A stretch of 64,000 bases of DNA from Nocardia araoensis NBRC 100135. GTDB taxonomy: Bacteria > Actinomycetota > Actinomycetes > Mycobacteriales > Mycobacteriaceae. Where the stretch lies: positions 19,476 through 83,475 of the forward strand of contig NZ_BAFR01000168.1 in NCBI RefSeq assembly GCF_000308435.1, written 5' to 3'. Position 1 is the first letter of the stretch, and each line of letters starts with the position of its first letter. The notes below the pieces were generated by a model. It searched no databases and was not told where the DNA came from. It worked only from the letters and a program-made list of their open reading frames with translations. Made by a program: the position numbers and the translations under genes. Shown in pieces: positions 53,274 through 62,889 of the stretch.

Positions 53274-54782
53274 TTACTCGGTGGCGGGAGCCTTCCGCAG
53301 CACCGAATTGCGCCGGGAGTAGGCGAAGTAGACGACGAACCCGATCAGCATCCACACCAGGAACCGCAGCCAGGTCTCCACCGACAGATTCAGCATCAGC
53401 CACAGGCACGCCAGCACCGCCAGGACGGGAATCAGCGGCACGAGCGGGACGCGGAATCCGCGCGGCAGGTCCGGGCGCGTGCGCCGCAGGATGAGCACGC
53501 CGATCGACACCAGCACGAACGCGAACAGCGTCCCGATGTTGACCATCTCCTCCAGCGTGCCGAAGTCCACGAACCCGGCCAGCAGCGCGCACGCGACGCC
53601 GACGATGACGGTGACCCGCACCGGCGTGCCGTTCTTGCCGGTGTGCGCGAGTTTGCGTGGCATCAGCCCGTCGCGCGACATCGCGAACAGCACCCGGGTC
53701 TGCCCGAGGTACATCACCATGACCACCGTGGTCAGCCCGGCGAGGGCGCCGATCGAAATGATGTTCTTCGCCCAGGTCACCCCGTGGATGCCGAACGCCG
53801 TGGCCAGCGTCGCGTCGTCACCGGACAACTCGGTGTAGGGCACCATGCCGGTGAGCACTAGCGACACCGCGACGTACAGGATCGTCACGATGAGCAGCGA
53901 GCCGAGGATGCCGCGCGGCACCGCCTTCTGCGGGTTGCGGGTCTCCTCTGCCGTGGTCGCGACAACGTCGAAGCCGATGAACGCGAAGAACACCAGGCTG
54001 GCCGCGGCGAGCAGGCCGTACCAGCCGAAGTTGCTGTGCCCGGCTCCGGTCAGGAAGGAGAACAGCGACTGCCGCAGCCCCTCGCCCCGCTCGCCGGGCT
54101 GTGACGGCGGGACGTAGGGCGAGAGGTTCGAGGACTTGAAGTAGGTGAGGCCGACCACCAGCACCAGCGCGATCACGGCCAGCTTGATCGCGACGGCCAC
54201 CGCCGACACCCGGGAGGACACTTTGGTGCCGGTCGCGAGCAACACCCCGAGCACCGTGATCAGCAGCACCGCGCCCCAGTCGAAGGTCACCGGGCCGAGG
54301 TGCACGATCGGTGAGGTGGTGCCGAGCACCTCCCCCAGATACTGCGACCAGCCCTTGGCCACCACCGCCACGGCGAGCGCGAACTCCAGGATCAAGTCCC
54401 AGCCGATGATCCAGGCGACGATCTCGCCGAAGGTGGCGTAGGAGTAGGTGTAGGCGCTGCCCGCCACCGGCACGGTGGAGGCGAACTCGGCGTAGCACAG
54501 CGCGGTCAGGCCGCAGGCGATCGCGGCGAACACGAAGGCGAGCGAGACGGACGGACCCGCGACGTTGCCCGCGGTGCGTGCGGTGAGGGTGAAGATGCCC
54601 GCGCCGACCACGACGGCCACGCCGAAGACGGTGAGGTCCCAGGCGGTCAGGTCCTTGCGTAGCTTCGAGTCGGGTTCGTCGGTGTCGCGGATCGACTGTT
54701 CGATGGACTTGGTGCGGAACATGCCGCCCCACCGAGACGAGACATCACCCGCCGAATCGGCTCGTGGCCCGGGGTTCGTCAC
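53274..54782 (-). CDS. APC-family amino acid permease
   Basis: A 502-residue inner-membrane permease with about 13 hydrophobic segments. The first helix carries VVVGAGIFTLTARTAGNVAGPS, the G-[SA]-G-IF substrate-binding break of the APC superfamily, and helix 6 region reads FFAFIGFDVVATTAEETRNPQKAVPRGI, a hallmark of the cationic amino acid transporter (CAT/YhdG) branch. Likely a proton-coupled importer of basic or broad-range amino acids; substrate not determinable. A stand-alone gene. Confidence 0.92.
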   Translation of the reverse strand: MTNPGPRADSAGDVSSRWGGMFRTKSIEQSIRDTDEPDSKLRKDLTAWDLTVFGVAVVVGAGIFTLTARTAGNVAGPSVSLAFVFAAIACGLTALCYAEFASTVPVAGSAYTYSYATFGEIVAWIIGWDLILEFALAVAVVAKGWSQYLGEVLGTTSPIVHLGPVTFDWGAVLLITVLGVLLATGTKVSSRVSAVAVAIKLAVIALVLVVGLTYFKSSNLSPYVPPSQPGERGEGLRQSLFSFLTGAGHSNFGWYGLLAAASLVFFAFIGFDVVATTAEETRNPQKAVPRGILGSLLIVTILYVAVSLVLTGMVPYTELSGDDATLATAFGIHGVTWAKNIISIGALAGLTTVVMVMYLGQTRVLFAMSRDGLMPRKLAHTGKNGTPVRVTVIVGVACALLAGFVDFGTLEEMVNIGTLFAFVLVSIGVLILRRTRPDLPRGFRVPLVPLIPVLAVLACLWLMLNLSVETWLRFLVWMLIGFVVYFAYSRRNSVLRKAPATE

Positions 54783-54834
54783 GCGTTCTCCTTAATTCGT
54801 ACTGCTTGCCTGTGTTCTGTACCCGCCCGGCGCG

Positions 54835-55235
54835 TCAATGCACGCCGGCCATGAATGCGCTGATCCGTGGTGCGATGGCGGCGACGATCAGCCCCGCACA
54901 CACCACGACCGTCCCGGTGATACCGAAGTACGCGAACTCGTGACCTGGGTCATAGAACCGAGCCAAACTACCCGACATCGAGGTGCCGAGACCAACCGAG
55001 AAAAAATACAGTGCCATCCGCCGCGACGCCGGACAGGCCGGGGAGCACCGCCGGGGCGATGTGCGCGGCCATGACTACCACACCGCCGTAGAACAGGGTG
55101 CGCTTCATCCCGAGCAACCGGTCGGCGACCCAGCCGCCCAGCACGGTGGGCAGAGAGACCAGGCCGCCATGGGCGCCGACGATGCCCACGGCCGTGTCCT
55201 TCGCCAGGCCCAGGCCGCGCCATCGGTCGCCCGCA
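54835..55235 (-). pseudogene. Remnant of a POT/PTR-family peptide transporter
   Basis: Two pieces of one transporter in different frames. The right piece (about 55235-55010) reads RGLGLAKDTAVGIVGAHGGL then LPTVLGGWVADRLLGMKRTL, the helix 1-3 region of POT transporters; the left piece (about 55015-54835) reads ALYFFSVGLGTSMSGSLARF and IAPRISAFMAGVH before a stop, the C-terminal helices. The N-terminus and most of the middle (some ten helices) are missing and the frame shifts at the junction near 55012. A non-functional deletion remnant. Confidence 0.8.
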
Positions 55236-55418
55236 ATGTTTTCGCTTCAACCATGCCCTGAAGATCGCATCTGGACGCGAGCCGCGGGTGATTCGTTTGT
55301 TCTGTTCACTCGCGACGGCGAAATGGATCGCGACACGGGGTTTGCCCCCCACACCACAGGGCACCCCGCAATCGACAGGCAAACCAGCCGAGGCCCACAC
55401 CCAGAAAGCGTTGAGCTG

Positions 55419-55943
55419 ATGGTCCACGTGGAAATCAATGTGCCGACGACCCCGGAACAGGTTTTCGACGTCTTGGCCGACGGATGGCTGTTCGCGGCCT
55501 GGGTGGTCGGCGCGACGCACATCCGCGACGTCGACGACGATTGGCCCGGCGCCGGGTCCATGCTGCACTACAGCGCGGGCGTGTGGCCGTTCACCGTGAG
55601 CGACACGACGCAGGTCGTTTCGGTGGAGCCGCCGCACATGCTGGAACTGGAGGCCAAACTCTCCCCGCTCGGCGCCGCGTGGATCCGTCTGGAACTCGTC
55701 GAAACCGGGCAGGGCGAAACGCAGATCCGGATGTACGAGCACTCCGAACGAGGATTGGGCACCCTGGTGCCCAATGCGCTGCAAGAACTCCTTCTGGTGC
55801 CGCGGAACTTGGAATCGCTCTCCCGGCTCGCCGATATCGCCGTCGGCAAGGCACGCCGTGCGGGTCGCATCGCGCGGGGAGCCCGCACCGGAGCCGAGAC
55901 GCACGCCGAGGTGAAGCTCAACGGTCACGTCCCGCACAACTGA
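55419..55943 (+). CDS. SRPBCC-family protein
   Basis: A 174-residue START/Bet v1-like protein: VHVEINVPTTPEQVFDVLAD with the typical first strand and helices, HIRDVDDDWPGAGSMLHYSAG, VVSVEPPHMLELEAKLSPLG and a long C-terminal helix (ELLLVPRNLESLSRLADIA). The fold holds lipids, polyketides or other hydrophobic ligands in a deep cavity. The reading frame extends upstream, but ATG 55419 is where family similarity starts. It lies between the broken transporter and ppx with no evident partner. Confidence 0.85.
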   Translation: MVHVEINVPTTPEQVFDVLADGWLFAAWVVGATHIRDVDDDWPGAGSMLHYSAGVWPFTVSDTTQVVSVEPPHMLELEAKLSPLGAAWIRLELVETGQGETQIRMYEHSERGLGTLVPNALQELLLVPRNLESLSRLADIAVGKARRAGRIARGARTGAETHAEVKLNGHVPHN

Positions 55944-55971
55944 CCCGCCCCGGTGACCCGATCGGGCCGGA

Positions 55972-56919
55972 TCAGGCGATCGACAGCGCGATGCCGTCGA
56001 GAATGTCGTGCTCGCTGACGACGAGTTCCGAAATGCCCGCGCGCCGGGACAATTCCTCGGCGAGCACTTCGGTGATGACCGCGCCGCCGCCGATCACGTC
56101 GACCCGGCCGGGGTGCATCGGCCCCAGCGCGGCGCGCTGATCGTGGTCCATGGCGATCAGCCGGTCGCAGACCTGGTGTACCTGGTCGGAGGTCAGGCGG
56201 GTGAGATGCACTCGCTCCGAATCGTATTCCGGAAGATCGAGCGCGACCGCGGCGAGCGTGGTCATCGTGCCCGCCACGCCCACCCATGTATGCGCCCCTT
56301 CCACGGGGACGTGCGTGAACGCTTCGGTCAACCGCTCGGTGGCGAAGGCACGGGCGGCGGCGATCTCCTCGGCGGTGGGCGGGTTGCCCGCCAGGCACCG
56401 TTCGGTGATCCGGACGCAGCCGATGTCGGCGGAGAACGCCGCCCGCACCCCCGCGCTGTCCCCGAACACCAGCTCCGTCGAACCGCCGCCCAGGTCGACC
56501 ACGACGAAAGGACCTGCCGCGCTGGACAATTCGCCGATGGCACCGGCGAAGGACAGGCGCGCCTCCTCGTCGCCGGTGATCACCTCGGCTTCCGCGCCCG
56601 CGACCACGGTGCCGAGTTCGGCCCGGGCCATGGCGAAGAAATCCTCCCGGTTCGCGGCGTCCCGGGTGGCGGAGGTGGCCACCATCCGTACCCGGCCGAC
56701 GCCTGCCTCGCGCATCAGCGCGACGTAGTCGGCCAGCGCGGCGCGGGTGCGTTCGATCGCCTCCGGCGCCAGTGAGCCGGTCGCGTCGACGCCCTGACCG
56801 AGGCGGACGATGCGCATCTCGCGGTGCACGTCGGACAGGCGCCCGTCGCCGAGCACGTCGGCGATCAACAGCCGGATGGAGTTCGTGCCGCAATCCACGG
56901 CGGCTACCCGGTCACTCAT
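55972..56919 (-). CDS. ppx: Exopolyphosphatase / pppGpp phosphatase (Ppx/GppA family)
   Basis: An ASKHA-fold phosphatase that removes terminal phosphate from polyphosphate or pppGpp. The 315-residue single-module protein has AAVDCGTNSIRLLIAD near residue 5 (phosphate 1), TSATRDAANREDFF, ITGDEEARLSFAGA, and VVDLGGGSTELVFG near 143 (phosphate 2), plus GVAGTMTTLAAV. The short form without the C-terminal HD domain matches mycobacterial Rv1026 (reported as pppGpp phosphatase-like) rather than E. coli Ppx. Its ATG overlaps the stop of DUF501 (TGATG), so they are coupled. Confidence 0.92.
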   Translation of the reverse strand: MSDRVAAVDCGTNSIRLLIADVLGDGRLSDVHREMRIVRLGQGVDATGSLAPEAIERTRAALADYVALMREAGVGRVRMVATSATRDAANREDFFAMARAELGTVVAGAEAEVITGDEEARLSFAGAIGELSSAAGPFVVVDLGGGSTELVFGDSAGVRAAFSADIGCVRITERCLAGNPPTAEEIAAARAFATERLTEAFTHVPVEGAHTWVGVAGTMTTLAAVALDLPEYDSERVHLTRLTSDQVHQVCDRLIAMDHDQRAALGPMHPGRVDVIGGGAVITEVLAEELSRRAGISELVVSEHDILDGIALSIA

Positions 56920-57452
56920 CACTGTGCTCCAGTCTCTCGCGGGCCGGTCGGCCCGGACGCGGGCCAGTCGGCCGGAATCGCGGTGCCGCGCAGGCCGTGC
57001 TCGGCGGCCAGCGCCACGGCCTCGTCGCCGAGCGGATTCACGCCCGGTCCCTTGGCCAGTGCGTGGGCGATCAGTACGTGCAGGCACTTGACCCGTTCGG
57101 GCATCCCGCCGCCGGTGAAATCCGTGCCGAGCGATTCGATTTCGTCGCGTTCGGCCAGATAGCTCTCGTGCGCGGCGCGATAGGCGGCGGCCAGCTCCTG
57201 GTCGGCGGCGAGCCGCTCGGTCATCTCCCGCATCACACCGGCGGATTCCTGCCTGCTCGCCTCCGCGGTGAGCCGGGGATCGGTGAGGTAGTAGAGGGTC
57301 GGGAAGGGGGTGCCGTCCGGCAATCGGGGCGCGGTTTTCACAACGGCCGGGATCCCGTCCGGGGTGCGGTAGGCGATGGCGAGCACGCCGCGCGGCGCAC
57401 GGCCCAGCTGCTCGGCGATGATCGCGAGATCCTGGTCGGTGGGTGCGGTCAC
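56919..57452 (-). CDS. DUF501 protein
   Basis: 177 residues. DUF501 proteins of actinobacteria sit between ftsB and ppx; this one starts TAPTDQDLAIIAEQLGRAPRG, contains KTAPRLPDGTPFPTLYYLTD and the conserved GGMPERVKCLHVLIAHALA followed by GVNPLGDEA. Those His/Cys and Asp residues hint at a metal- or nucleotide-binding site but no function is established. Coupled to ppx by a one-base stop/start overlap. Orthologue from memory: Rv1025. Confidence 0.92.
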   Translation of the reverse strand: MTAPTDQDLAIIAEQLGRAPRGVLAIAYRTPDGIPAVVKTAPRLPDGTPFPTLYYLTDPRLTAEASRQESAGVMREMTERLAADQELAAAYRAAHESYLAERDEIESLGTDFTGGGMPERVKCLHVLIAHALAKGPGVNPLGDEAVALAAEHGLRGTAIPADWPASGPTGPRETGAQ

Positions 57453-57490
57453 CTATGTCCTTCCGGTGCTCGAGGTGGTGGCGCGGCGGC

Positions 57491-58054
57491 CTAGGGCGCC
57501 GGGGGCGGCTCGGAGATGCTGCGCCACAAATCGGTGTACCAGGGCTCGGGTTCCCTGGCTCTGGTGGGCGCGGGCGGCGGCGCGGGCGCCTCGATGCCGG
57601 GCACCTGCACGATGTACGGCGTCTCGCCGGGCATCACCAAGCGCAGGCGGTCGCGCGCCTCGCTGCGGATGTAGGCCGGATCCTGTTGCTGCGCGCGACG
57701 ATCCCGCAACCGGGCCAGATCCGTCTCGAGCTCCTCACGCTGCTGTGCCAGCTGCGCGGCCTCGGCGCGCTGGGTGAAGTACGTGCGCGTCGGCACGGCG
57801 AGGGTGAGCGCGAGCCCGCACACCACCATCGCCAGGATCACCGCCTTGCCGGTGGAGAGCCCGAGGAACGTGTGATCGTGCTTGTCGCCGACCGGACCCG
57901 ACGCGTTCTTGCGCGGTTTCGGCTTCTCCGCGGACTCCGACCGCCTGCGACCGCGCTTGGCGGCGGAGTCGGCCGGGCGCGATCCGGCGGCACGCGACGT
58001 GCGGCGGTCCCCGCGTCCGGCTGGACTGGTCCCACGCGCACGTCGCTCCGTCAT
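57491..58054 (-). CDS. ftsB: FtsB/DivIC-type septum formation initiator
   Basis: A bitopic division protein of the FtsQLB group. 187 residues: a long basic, disordered N-terminus (ARGTSPAGRGDRRTSRAAGS), one transmembrane helix (AVILAMVVCGLALTLAVPTR) near residues 70-90, then a leucine-zipper-like coiled coil (AEAAQLAQQREELETDLARLRDRRAQ) and the FtsB motif DPAYIRSEARDRLRLVMPGE. The Pro-rich tail extends outside. It lies in the conserved order eno-ftsB-DUF501-ppx. Confidence 0.92.
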   Translation of the reverse strand: MTERRARGTSPAGRGDRRTSRAAGSRPADSAAKRGRRRSESAEKPKPRKNASGPVGDKHDHTFLGLSTGKAVILAMVVCGLALTLAVPTRTYFTQRAEAAQLAQQREELETDLARLRDRRAQQQDPAYIRSEARDRLRLVMPGETPYIVQVPGIEAPAPPPAPTRAREPEPWYTDLWRSISEPPPAP

Positions 58055-58143
58055 CTCACGCCTCGGTCTCTACTTCGCGGTACTCCCGGCGTTCTGCGTG
58101 ATAACGCACGCTACTCCTCCGGGCCCGTCGCTCGAACCGCGTT

Positions 58144-59430
58144 TCAGCCTTCGAACGCGAAGCGGGGGAACGCGACGTCGCCCGCGTAACGCGCCGAATC
58201 GCCGAGCGCGTCCTCGATGCGCAGCAGCTGGTTGTACTTGGCGACGCGCTCGCTGCGCGCGGGGGCGCCGGTCTTGATCTGGCCGCTGCCCACCGCGACG
58301 GCGAGGTCGGCGATGGTGGTGTCCTCGGTCTCGCCGGAACGGTGCGACATCATCGTCTTGTAGCCGTTGCGATGCGCCAGCTCCACCGCGTCCAGGGTCT
58401 CGGTCAGGGTGCCGATCTGGTTCACCTTGACCAGCAGCGCGTTGGCGGCGCCCTTGGTGATGCCCTCTTCCAGTCGCTCCGGGTTGGTGACGAACAGGTC
58501 GTCACCGACGAGCTGGATCTTGTCGCCGATCTGGTCGGTGAGCGTCACCCAGCCGTCCCAGTCGTCCTCCGACAGCGGGTCCTCGATGGACACCAGCGGG
58601 TAGGCGCCGATCAGCTCGGCGTAGAACTGCGCCATCTCCTCGGCCGAGCGCACCACGCCCTCGAACCTGTAGCCGCTGCCGGAGGTGAAGAACTCGGTGG
58701 CGGCCACGTCCAGCGCCAGGGCCACGTCGCTGCCCAGCTTCAGGCCGGTCTTGTCGATGGCCTCGCTGATCAGGTCGAGCGCCGCCTTGGTGCCGGCCAC
58801 GTCGGGCGCGAAGCCGCCTTCGTCACCGAGGCCGGTGGACAGGCCCTTGGCCTTGAGCACCGACTTCAGCGCGTGGTAGACCTCCGCGCCCCAGCGCAGC
58901 GACTCCTTGAAGGTGGGCGCGCCGATCGGGGCGACCATGAATTCCTGCACGTCGACGCCGGTGTCGGCGTGTGCGCCGCCGTTGAGGATGTTCATCATCG
59001 GCACGGGCAGCACGTGCGCGTTCGGACCGCCGAGGTAGCGGAACAGTTCGAGGCCGGAGGACTCGGCGGCGGCGCGGGCCACGGCCAGCGAGACGCCGAG
59101 CAGGGCGTTGGCGCCGAGGCGGGACTTGTCCTGGGTGCCGTCCAGATCGAGCAGCACCTGGTCGACGGTGCGCTGTTCCACGGCGTCCAAGCCGATGACC
59201 GCGGGCGCGATCTCGTCGAGCACGCCCTCGACCGCCTTGCGGACGCCCTTGCCGCCGTAGCGCTCGCCGCCGTCGCGCAGTTCGACGGCCTCGTGCTCGC
59301 CGGTGGACGCGCCGGAGGGCACTGCCGCCCGGGTCAGGGTGCCGTCGTCGAGAGCGATCTCGACCTCGACGGTGGGGTTACCGCGCGAATCCAGGATCTC
59401 GCGAGCTCCGACCTGTTCGATGATGGCCAC
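58144..59430 (-). CDS. eno: Enolase
   Basis: Interconverts 2-phosphoglycerate and phosphoenolpyruvate. The 428-residue protein has standard length and motifs: GNPTVEVEIALDDG, MMNILNGGAHADTGVDVQEFM near 154, DEGGFAPD with the catalytic Glu near 206, IEDPLSEDDW, VGDDLFVTN, LLVKVNQIGTLTETL with the catalytic Lys near 336, and SHRSGETEDT. First gene of the eno-ftsB-DUF501-ppx cluster. Confidence 0.98.
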   Translation of the reverse strand: MAIIEQVGAREILDSRGNPTVEVEIALDDGTLTRAAVPSGASTGEHEAVELRDGGERYGGKGVRKAVEGVLDEIAPAVIGLDAVEQRTVDQVLLDLDGTQDKSRLGANALLGVSLAVARAAAESSGLELFRYLGGPNAHVLPVPMMNILNGGAHADTGVDVQEFMVAPIGAPTFKESLRWGAEVYHALKSVLKAKGLSTGLGDEGGFAPDVAGTKAALDLISEAIDKTGLKLGSDVALALDVAATEFFTSGSGYRFEGVVRSAEEMAQFYAELIGAYPLVSIEDPLSEDDWDGWVTLTDQIGDKIQLVGDDLFVTNPERLEEGITKGAANALLVKVNQIGTLTETLDAVELAHRNGYKTMMSHRSGETEDTTIADLAVAVGSGQIKTGAPARSERVAKYNQLLRIEDALGDSARYAGDVAFPRFAFEG

Positions 59431-59542
59431 GAAAACGACACTCCTTCGGCTGCTGACACGGTGGTCTCACGGATGGGCCGTGCGCTGCGAGCCTATCGCC
59501 CCGGCGGCGCGGCGGGTAACCGGCACTCCGGGGATCGGGAGA

Positions 59543-60268
59543 TCACACCCGGCGGCCGATGCTGTAGGTCGCGGCCCGGTCGCGCACCGTCAGCAGGTAG
59601 CTGTGCGACTGGTTGTAGGTGAGCAGGGCCCGCTGCCAGCCGTGCTCGGAGGTGAGGTCGCCACCGCTGGCGCACAGGTACCTGGCGGCGGTGAGCGCGG
59701 CGTCGTCGATGTTCTGCGGATCGGCGACGCCATCTCCGTTGGCGTCGACGCCCCAGCGCTTCCAGGTTTCCGGGATGAACTGGAGAGGACCGACGGCGCG
59801 GTCGTGTACCGGATCGCCGTCGAGCGCGCCGCCGTCGGTGTCCGCCACCAGCGCGACGCCGGGCGAGCCGTCCAGCGGGACGCCGATGATCGCGGGGCGC
59901 ACCGAGCCGTCCTCGCCGACCTGCGCGCCGCGATGGGTGCCGTGCTTGCTCTCCACGCTCGCGATCCCCGCGAGCGTCGTCCACGCGATACCGCAGTCCG
60001 GACGGGCCCTGGTCATCACGGCCGCCGCGTAACCGTAGGCCTCCAGCGCAATCGGCGGGATGCCGAGCCGATCGGCCTGCTCGTCGGCCCAGCCGCGCAA
60101 CTGGACGGCGGTACGGCCTGGTGCGTCCAAGTCGATCACGGGCAGCGGGGTGCCCGGCCCGGGCGGGATGCCTTCCGGGATCGGGGTGCGTTCGGTCCCG
60201 CAACCGGCGAGCCCGAGGAGCACCACGACGGCGGCCGAGACGCCGGTCTTTCGCAACACCCCTTCCAT
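59543..60268 (-). CDS. lpqU: Lytic transglycosylase-type lipoprotein (LpqU-like)
   Basis: 241 residues from ATG 60268. Lipobox GLAGC (Cys near residue 22). The domain has the soluble lytic transglycosylase pattern: CGIAWTTLAGIASVESKHG with the catalytic Glu near residue 105, GPLQFIPETWKRWG, DANGDGVADPQNIDDAALTAARYLC and ALLTYNQSHSYL. Such proteins cleave peptidoglycan glycan strands or act in the Rpf-like cell-wall remodelling context. Position next to eno matches Rv1022 (lpqU). Confidence 0.9.
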   Translation of the reverse strand: MEGVLRKTGVSAAVVVLLGLAGCGTERTPIPEGIPPGPGTPLPVIDLDAPGRTAVQLRGWADEQADRLGIPPIALEAYGYAAAVMTRARPDCGIAWTTLAGIASVESKHGTHRGAQVGEDGSVRPAIIGVPLDGSPGVALVADTDGGALDGDPVHDRAVGPLQFIPETWKRWGVDANGDGVADPQNIDDAALTAARYLCASGGDLTSEHGWQRALLTYNQSHSYLLTVRDRAATYSIGRRV

Positions 60269-60355
60269 GATCCAGATGTCGGCGAGTACACCCGGCAGGG
60301 CGGTGACGGAGCGCACCGCGTGTCGGGTGCGCGCATGGCCCGCACCGGTGCCGGG

Positions 60356-62074
60356 TCAGACGAGCAGCTCGCTGGTCGCGTTGTGCGCGGGCGCCGCGAG
60401 AACCGTTCCGGTGTGGCCGGATTCGACGATGCGCCCGTGGTCGAGGACGAGCAGCCGGGGACAGTATTCGGCGACCAAGGCCATGTCGTGGGTGATGACC
60501 AGCAGGGCGGTGTCGCGTTCGGACCGGATCCGGTCCAGCAGCGCCATGATCGCCGCCGCGGTGGTGTGGTCCAGCGCCGAGGTGATCTCGTCGCACAGCA
60601 GCACGGCGGGTTCGGCGGCGAGGGCGCGAGCCAGCGCGACTCGCTGACGCTGCCCGCCGGACAACTCGTGCGGATAGCGGGCGGCCAGGTCGGCGCTCAG
60701 CTCGACGGCGGCGAGGAGTTCGGCGATCCGCCGCGCGAGGTCCCGGCGTGCGACGCGCCCGATCCGCCGCAGCGGGCGGCCGAGCGTTTGCGCCACGGTG
60801 CGGCGCGGGTTGAGGGCGGACCGGGGATTCTGGGTGACCAACTGAATGCCGCCCGCGCCGTAGCGGATTCGCCGGTTCGCGCCGACGGCGACCGGGTCGC
60901 CGCGCAACTCGAGCGAACCGGTCGCCGAATGGTGCAGGCCCGCGATCACGCGCGCCAAGGTGGTCTTGCCCGCGCCCGACGCGCCCACCACCGCGAGCGC
61001 CGAACCCGCCGCGAGCGCTAGGTCGATGTCGGCGAGCACTTGGTGTCCGCCGATCGAGGCGCTGATTCCTTCGGCCCGCAGCACGAGCTCCGGCGGTCGG
61101 TTGCCCCCTGAGACGGCCCCAGCCTGGTGACCGTTGCGCGTCGGCGCCGGCTGTGCTGCCACGGCGAGCTCTGGCGGCGGCGCAGCACTTCTCCCATACG
61201 GCGCCGGCGCAGGTTCTGCCCGATCGGCGGACGTGCGGCCGTCCACCGGATCGGCGGACGTCGCGGCCGGCGGGCGCGTTGGCGACTCGGCCGACGCACC
61301 GGACGTCTTCCCCGGCGTACCGCTTCCTTGCGCCGGAGGCGGAGAAGGTGGACGGACCACACCGAGCTCGACGATGTCGTCGGCGATCGAGTGCACGAGC
61401 GCGGTGTCATGGCCGGACAGCAGGATCGCCGCCGAGCGCTCGCGAGCGAGTGCCGCGAGTTGCCCGGCGATGTCGGTGCGCAGCGCGCCGTGCAGCCCGG
61501 CGAACGGCTCGTCGAGCACCAGTACACCGGTGCGGCGGATCAGCGCTCTGGCGAGCGCGACGCGCCGCTGCTGGCCGCCGGAGAGCTCGCCGGGGCGGCG
61601 GCGCAGGTAGTCCGGCGACAGGCCGACCAGCGCGAGCGTGTCGGTCATGGTGGACTCGGAGGCCTGCGGCGCGACCTCCCGCAGCAGGGCGCGCACCCGG
61701 AGCAGCGGATTCAGCGCCGAACCCGGATCCTGCCCGACGTAGGCGATGTGCCGACTCCGAAACCGTTGCAAAGCTGACCGATTCAGCGTCAACACGTCGT
61801 GTCCGGCGACCGACGCCGAGCCCGTCGCACGCGCCGCGGCGGACGGCAGTTGCCCGAGCAGGGCGCGCATCACCGTGGTCTTGCCCGACCCGGACGGGCC
61901 GGTGAGCGCCGTGATGGTACCCGCGGGAATCCGGAAGGTCGCGGGACCGGCCAGCTCCCGCCCGTCCATGCCCAGCACGGTCAGGCCGTCGACGGCGACA
62001 AGGTCGGCCCGGACCTGCCCGGAGCCGTTCGCCTCGGCCGTCCGGCGCGCGCTCGTCGTCACGTTCGCGTTCAT
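60356..62074 (-). CDS. ABC transporter ATPase with two fused nucleotide-binding domains (peptide/nickel type)
   Basis: 572 residues carrying both ATPases in one chain (DppD-DppF type). NBD1: Walker A GPSGSGKTT near 57, Q-loop AYVGQDPGSALNPL, signature LSGGQQRRVALARAL, Walker B VLVLDEPFAGLHG. NBD2: Walker A GASGAGKTT near 371, LVTQNPRSALNPRRT, signature LSGGQRQRVALARAL, Walker B VLLCDEITSALD, and H-loop VITHDMALV. A Pro/Ala/Ser-rich linker of about 80 residues joins them. The Q-loop with SALNP is typical of oligopeptide/nickel importers. The ATG overlaps the stop of the second permease (ATGA). Confidence 0.95.
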   Translation of the reverse strand: MNANVTTSARRTAEANGSGQVRADLVAVDGLTVLGMDGRELAGPATFRIPAGTITALTGPSGSGKTTVMRALLGQLPSAAARATGSASVAGHDVLTLNRSALQRFRSRHIAYVGQDPGSALNPLLRVRALLREVAPQASESTMTDTLALVGLSPDYLRRRPGELSGGQQRRVALARALIRRTGVLVLDEPFAGLHGALRTDIAGQLAALARERSAAILLSGHDTALVHSIADDIVELGVVRPPSPPPAQGSGTPGKTSGASAESPTRPPAATSADPVDGRTSADRAEPAPAPYGRSAAPPPELAVAAQPAPTRNGHQAGAVSGGNRPPELVLRAEGISASIGGHQVLADIDLALAAGSALAVVGASGAGKTTLARVIAGLHHSATGSLELRGDPVAVGANRRIRYGAGGIQLVTQNPRSALNPRRTVAQTLGRPLRRIGRVARRDLARRIAELLAAVELSADLAARYPHELSGGQRQRVALARALAAEPAVLLCDEITSALDHTTAAAIMALLDRIRSERDTALLVITHDMALVAEYCPRLLVLDHGRIVESGHTGTVLAAPAHNATSELLV

Positions 62075-62889
62075 TCCCGGTCCCCTCGCCCGAACGCCGA
62101 TACCGCCAGGTTCACGCTCACCGCGACGATCGCGATCGCCATGCTCGGGGCGAGCACGGCCCAGGGGTTGAGCAGCATGCCGGAGGCGTTCTCGCGCACC
62201 ATGACCGCCCAGTTGCTCGCGCCGAGCGTGGTGGGAAGTTGCAGGAAGGATGCCGTGCTCACGAGATAGACCGCCGCCACGAAACGCAGCCCGAGCTGAG
62301 TCGTCGAGACCGCGCGCAGGTTCGGGAGCACCTCCCGGAACACCAGATGCCCGAGCGACTCACCGGCGGCTCGCGCGCTCTCGACATATCCGGATGCCGC
62401 GACCCGTGCGGCGGCGGCCGTGAAGATTCGCGCGCAATACGGGACGCCGAACAGCAGCGCCAGAACGATCAGCCCCAAGGGTCCCGCGTCCGGCCACGAG
62501 GTCAGCACGAGCAAGATGCCCAACACCGCGGGCAGCAGGATGAACAGGTCGGAGCCGAGTTCGATCCACTCGCCGATCCGCGGGCGCAGCGCCGCCACCG
62601 CGCCGAGGACGCCCGACAAGCCGGTCACCAGCACCGCGATGACCGCCGCCACCAGTAGCAATCCCCAACCGCCGTAGAGCAATTGGCTGAGCACATCGCG
62701 GCCGAGCCGGTCGGTGCCCAGCGGAGCGCCCGCACCGGGATCGCCGAACGGGATGCCGATCGCTTCCTCCGCCGGGTGCGGCGCGAGCGTCGGCCCCAGT
62801 GCCGCCAGCAACGTGACCAGCACGGCCGGCGCGACGGCGATACGACTGAGCAGTCGCGCGGGGCTCACGGCCGCGGCGGAGACCTTCAT
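62071..62889 (-). CDS. ABC transporter permease, DppC/OppC-like
   Basis: 272 residues from ATG 62889 with about six transmembrane segments. An N-terminal PFGDPGAGAPLGTDRLGRDVLSQLLYG is the DppC-type lead-in, and the EAA loop reads YVESARAAGESLGHLVFREVLPN. ATG overlaps the stop of the first permease (ATGA) and its own stop overlaps the ATPase start. It imports small peptides, nickel or related solutes; the substrate cannot be told. Confidence 0.93.
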   Translation of the reverse strand: MKVSAAAVSPARLLSRIAVAPAVLVTLLAALGPTLAPHPAEEAIGIPFGDPGAGAPLGTDRLGRDVLSQLLYGGWGLLLVAAVIAVLVTGLSGVLGAVAALRPRIGEWIELGSDLFILLPAVLGILLVLTSWPDAGPLGLIVLALLFGVPYCARIFTAAAARVAASGYVESARAAGESLGHLVFREVLPNLRAVSTTQLGLRFVAAVYLVSTASFLQLPTTLGASNWAVMVRENASGMLLNPWAVLAPSMAIAIVAVSVNLAVSAFGRGDRE

